This document shows, in pieces, positions 60,901-64,000 of a stretch of DNA of 64,000 nt. Each line of letters begins with the position of its first letter. The first letter of the stretch is position 1. This DNA is from Pedobacter sp. Leaf170 (lineage in GTDB: Bacteria; Bacteroidota; Bacteroidia; Sphingobacteriales; Sphingobacteriaceae): contig NZ_CAKLBP010000002.1 in assembly GCF_920984665.1 (NCBI RefSeq), positions 496,001-560,000 on the forward strand. Reading direction: 5' to 3'. The notes below the pieces were generated by a model. The model made no database searches, was not told where the DNA came from, and saw nothing but the letters and a program-made list of their open reading frames with translations. The translations under genes and the position numbers were made by a program.

Positions 60901-61370
60901 CCTATGGTATGAACATCAATTTAGCCTACAAAGGCTTTGATTTAGTTGCTTTAGGTCAGGGCGTTTCGGGCAATCAAATCTTTAATGCATTAAGAAGATT
61001 CGATTTACCAACAGCTAACTATACTACTGCAATTTTAAACAGATGGACCGGAGAAGGAACCAGTAATTCTATCCCACGTGTTACGTTGGATGATGCAAAT
61101 CAAAATTACAGTCGCGTATCTAGCATATTTTTAGAAAGTGGTTCTTATTTCCGCATAAAAACGCTTCAGATTGGCTATAGTTTACCAAAAAATCTAATTA
61201 AAAAAGCTGGGTTGGATAAGCTAAGATTTTATGTAATGGCTAATAACCTGGTAACTTTTACAAAATATACAGGTTACGACCCGGAAATTGGTGGCGGTAG
61301 TTATGGTGTAGATCGTGGTTTCTATCCACAGGCAAGAACTTTCTTCGCCGGTTTAAATGTTGGTTTCTAA
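57951..61370 (+). CDS. SusC/RagA-type TonB-dependent outer-membrane receptor
   Basis: 1139 residues. After the signal ([22 protein letters not shown]; the start at 57951 adds 21 residues ahead of it) come an STN/secretin-type domain ([23 protein letters not shown], about 54-100), which contacts FecR, a carboxypeptidase-regulatory domain ([37 protein letters not shown]), a plug domain ([50 protein letters not shown] and [33 protein letters not shown]) and a large beta-barrel ending [11 protein letters not shown]. It transports a glycan or other oligomer with SusD, in a sigma-regulated uptake locus. The substrate cannot be read. Confidence 0.97.
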   Translation: [1139 protein letters not shown]

Positions 61371-61382
61371 TTAGTAAGAAAA

Positions 61383-62891
61383 ATGAACAATAAAAAATTT
61401 AAAGGCTTAACGGCAATAGTTGCCTTAATGCTAATTTTTGTATCGTGTAAGAAAGAGTATTTAGAATTAACACCCAGAGGTACTGCTTTAGAAGATAATT
61501 TTTATAAAAATGAAAACGAGGTAATGCAGGGTGTTATTTCGGTATATGATGTAATACAATGGGGCACAACAGGTGGATATACAATGAAAATGCCGCTTTT
61601 AAGTGCTGCATCTGATGATTGTTTTGCGGGTGGAAGTAGTGCATCTGACCAACCAAATTGGGTTGCATATGATAATTTTAATATGAACTCCGGCCTTGGT
61701 CCGCAGATAGGTTTGTGGAATAAAAGTTACTCGGGGATAAACCGGGCAAACGTAATTTTAAGTAAAATAGATAAAGCTACATCACTAAATGCTGCTTTTA
61801 AAACAAGAGTTGTTGCTGAGGTGAAATTTTTAAGGGCTTATTTCTATTTCGACTTGGTAAGGTGGTTTGGTAATGTTCCGTTAATAACAAAAGTTTTAGA
61901 AACTAATGAACTTTACGACAGAACTCAATCAACACCAGCACAAATTTATGCACAAATCGAGAAGGATTTAAGAGAAGCGATTCCTGGTTTACCGAATACA
62001 ATTTCTACAGCTGAGAAAGGTAGAATATCTCAAGGTGCTGCAAAAGCTCAATTGGGTAAAGTTTTATTGTATCAAAACGATAATACTAAATTAACAGAAG
62101 CTGCAACTTTATTTGAGGATGTAAATCGCGTTGGCAATGTTTACGGCTATACGCTACTTCCAAACTATGCAGATATATTCAGCCCTAACAATAAGTTCAA
62201 TAGCGAATCTATTCTTGAAATTCCTCATTCAAGTAATTCTGCCTGGTCTGATTGGGGTTACATCAATGGCGGCGAGGGAAATGTTGCCCCACAGTTTGTG
62301 GGTATGGACGGATACAATGGCGATACATTCTCTAGCGGATGGGGCTTTTGTCCGGTAACGCTTGATTTAGTGGGTGTGATGAAAAACGATCCACGCTTTG
62401 CTGCAACTATTATAGATGGAGCGGCACTTAAAGCAAACGGAGGTACTTACAACGCCCGTTATCAAAACACTGATTATTTTATCAAAAAATATGCACCGTT
62501 AAAAGCTTTTCGTTCTGCAAGTGGTGTAGCTGAGCAAAACTGGCCGATGAATGAGATCGAAATTCGCCTTGCGGATACTTATCTAATGCAAGCCGAAGCC
62601 TTAGTAAGAAGCGGAGGTAATGCAACCAGGGCAAAAGAATTGCTTGATGCTGTAAGAGCGAGAGTTGGTTTAGCTTCTGTTCCGGCAACTTTAGATAATA
62701 TTTACGCAGAGCGTAGATTGGAATTGGCTACAGAAGGACATCGCTTTTTCGATTTAGTAAGAACCGGCCGTGCGGTAGCTGTATTAGGCGCTCAGGGTTT
62801 TAAGGCCGGGAAGAGCGAATACCTTCCCATTCCATTAAATGAAATTGAAGTTACAAAAGGTAGCATCAAACAAAATCCGGGTTATAACTAA
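61383..62891 (+). CDS. SusD/RagB-type substrate-binding outer-membrane lipoprotein
   Basis: 502 residues. Signal with lipobox LIFVSC (Cys about 22). The TPR-rich fold has YLELTPRGTALEDNFYKNENEVMQGV, NYSGINRANVILSKID, ARAEVKFLRAYFYFDLVRWFGNVPLITK (here VVAEVKFLRAYFYFDLVRWFG), AKAQLGKVLLY and the C-terminal block NEIEIRLADTYLMQAEALVRSGGNATRAKELLDAVRARVG, ending RRLELATEGHRFFDLVRTGRA and NPGYN. It caps the SusC receptor. It follows by 12 bases and is part of the same operon. Confidence 0.97.
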   Translation: MNNKKFKGLTAIVALMLIFVSCKKEYLELTPRGTALEDNFYKNENEVMQGVISVYDVIQWGTTGGYTMKMPLLSAASDDCFAGGSSASDQPNWVAYDNFNMNSGLGPQIGLWNKSYSGINRANVILSKIDKATSLNAAFKTRVVAEVKFLRAYFYFDLVRWFGNVPLITKVLETNELYDRTQSTPAQIYAQIEKDLREAIPGLPNTISTAEKGRISQGAAKAQLGKVLLYQNDNTKLTEAATLFEDVNRVGNVYGYTLLPNYADIFSPNNKFNSESILEIPHSSNSAWSDWGYINGGEGNVAPQFVGMDGYNGDTFSSGWGFCPVTLDLVGVMKNDPRFAATIIDGAALKANGGTYNARYQNTDYFIKKYAPLKAFRSASGVAEQNWPMNEIEIRLADTYLMQAEALVRSGGNATRAKELLDAVRARVGLASVPATLDNIYAERRLELATEGHRFFDLVRTGRAVAVLGAQGFKAGKSEYLPIPLNEIEVTKGSIKQNPGYN

Positions 62892-62902
62892 TTTATAGTG
62901 AA

Positions 62903-64000
62903 ATGAAATTACTTAAAAACAAAATAAAAGTATCAATCTTACTAAGTTTTAGCTTGCTACTTAGCTTTATGGTTTCTTGTAAAAAAACAGAAACAAGTAA
63001 AGATATAGGAATGCCTCCAACCGAGGCTCAGATTCAGTTTACTGCTGCTCCTACATCAACTAATCCAAATATAATTGCTTTTAAAAGCGCTTATAATGGT
63101 ATTAATGCACATTGGGATTTCGGTAACGGTGCCAGCGCAGATGGTAATGATGTTCAGTCATCATACCCAATTGCCGGAACTTACACCGTAAAGCTAACCA
63201 TACTTGCTGATGGAGGAACGGTTTCAACTACAAAAACGATTACCATTGCTTCAACAAATACAAGTATGTTAAGCGATCCGGCATATACCTTGCTTTCCGG
63301 AGGTATATCTAATACAGCAGGAAAAACATGGGTAATTGATCAAACTCAACCTGGGCACTTAGGTGTTGGCCCTATTACCTCGCAAGCTCCAGATTGGTAT
63401 CAGGCAGGTCCAAATGAGAAGGCCGGATTAGGTTTTTATGATGATGAAATGACTTTTACAATGGGTTCTACATCGTTGAAATATACCTACGCTAATAACG
63501 GGACAACATTTGCAAATGCATCAAATGCCCCGGGAATTGGCGGCCCTGCCGGAAGTAATGATCCAACAGTTAATTACACACCGCCAACAAATTTAACATG
63601 GATATTAAATGATGTTAATGGAACCAAATACATCAATTTAAGCAGTACTGGTTTTATATCTTACTACTTAGGTGTATCGTCATACCAAATTCTTTCACTT
63701 ACAGCTGATGAAATGTGGTTAAGATGCTTAGACAAAGCAAATGCGGGTAATGCCTGGTATTTAAAATTAATTAGAAAAGGTTATGTCAGGCCAATTATTC
63801 CGCCGGTTCAAAAACCAATTCAGGCGGCTAACCTGTCAGATGATTTTCAGTTAAGCACAGGTATGGCATGGCTTACCGAAAATATGGATTTTAATAGAAA
63901 CTATGATAATCCGGCCAGGTTCCCTGTAAATACATCTTCAAAAGTTGGTTATTACGAGAAAAGAAATGGCAATGATGGTCAATACGGAAATTTAAATATT
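62903..64000 (+). CDS. PKD-domain surface lipoprotein, partial (3' end outside window)
   Basis: 366 codons are visible without a stop. The signal has a lipobox FMVSC (Cys about 26), so it is a lipoprotein. A PKD domain spans about 38-115: PTEAQIQFTAAPTSTNPNIIAFK, then HWDFGNGASADGNDVQSSYPIAGTYTVKLTILADGGTVSTTKTI. After it comes a beta-rich region (TWVIDQTQPGHLGVGPITSQAPDWYQAGPNEKAGLGFYDDEMTF, SLTADEMWLRCLDKANAGNAWYLKLIRK) and at the window end DDFQLSTGMAWLTENMDFNRNYDNPARFPVN. It starts 11 bases behind SusD and likely is a surface glycan-binding protein of the locus; a catalytic domain further on is possible. Confidence 0.85.
   Translation, partial: MKLLKNKIKVSILLSFSLLLSFMVSCKKTETSKDIGMPPTEAQIQFTAAPTSTNPNIIAFKSAYNGINAHWDFGNGASADGNDVQSSYPIAGTYTVKLTILADGGTVSTTKTITIASTNTSMLSDPAYTLLSGGISNTAGKTWVIDQTQPGHLGVGPITSQAPDWYQAGPNEKAGLGFYDDEMTFTMGSTSLKYTYANNGTTFANASNAPGIGGPAGSNDPTVNYTPPTNLTWILNDVNGTKYINLSSTGFISYYLGVSSYQILSLTADEMWLRCLDKANAGNAWYLKLIRKGYVRPIIPPVQKPIQAANLSDDFQLSTGMAWLTENMDFNRNYDNPARFPVNTSSKVGYYEKRNGNDGQYGNLNI

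Overview
The window looks like a chromosomal stretch from a Sphingobacteriaceae-type Bacteroidetes, most like Pedobacter (inference, no search run). The reasons are a low GC content, promoters of the Bacteroidetes form TTTG-N19-21-TAnnTTTG, a SusC/SusD pair with an ECF sigma/FecR switch, an S2 protein with an acidic tail, sdhCAB with a single cytochrome b subunit, and many lipoprotein and TonB-receptor genes. No plasmid, phage, IS element, CRISPR or rRNA operon is visible. Both ends cut a gene: feoB on the left and a PKD lipoprotein on the right.

Layout: 1-900, end of feoB. 1335-2375, an Lrp-type regulator divergent from two tandem tRNA-like RNA genes that have their own promoter and terminator. 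2405-7950, a minus-strand core block: frr, pyrH, nagA, then rplM-rpsI-rpsB-tsf. 8262-10002, an ORF6N protein and an MscS channel. 10133-15000, a DUF1501/DUF1800 pair, aat, a DUF1080 protein and a small DUF2892 protein. 15074-24092, an SNF2 helicase and a complete tripartite RND efflux operon. 24478-29716, dapF, an HtrA protease, an unknown gene, a cold-shock protein and a thioredoxin-fold lipoprotein. 29941-33525, sdhCAB. 33962-39660, stand-alone TonB plug modules, a BlaR1-like M56 peptidase with BlaI repressor, and a four-gene two-component operon. 40036-45958, an M28 peptidase and an ABC exporter with a tiny membrane protein, divergent from a LytS/LytTR system. 46052-55741, housekeeping and stress genes: plsC, Nudix, an outer-membrane receptor, a 2-hydroxyacid dehydrogenase, DUF6157, OsmC, greA, HIT, pirin, and an ene-reductase with its ArsR regulator. 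55914-64000, a sigma/anti-sigma/SusC/SusD/PKD-lipoprotein uptake locus.

The strongest unexplained signal is the tandem RNA pair at 1968-2077 and 2168-2311. Each has a 7-bp acceptor stem, a leucine-type D arm, the same anticodon arm reading GTC, a perfect T arm, and an enlarged variable region containing extra hairpins. Base changes between the two copies preserve pairing in the acceptor stem, the variable stem and the extra CTAA-loop hairpin, which points to selected RNA structure rather than decay. Other readable signals are inverted repeats lying inside promoters of blaI and the ArsR gene, a terminator hairpin directly behind the greA promoter, a twice-occurring 27-bp palindrome in and upstream of the ORF6N gene, and at least three families of dispersed intergenic palindromic repeats. 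Promoter, operator and TSS statements rest on motif matching by eye.
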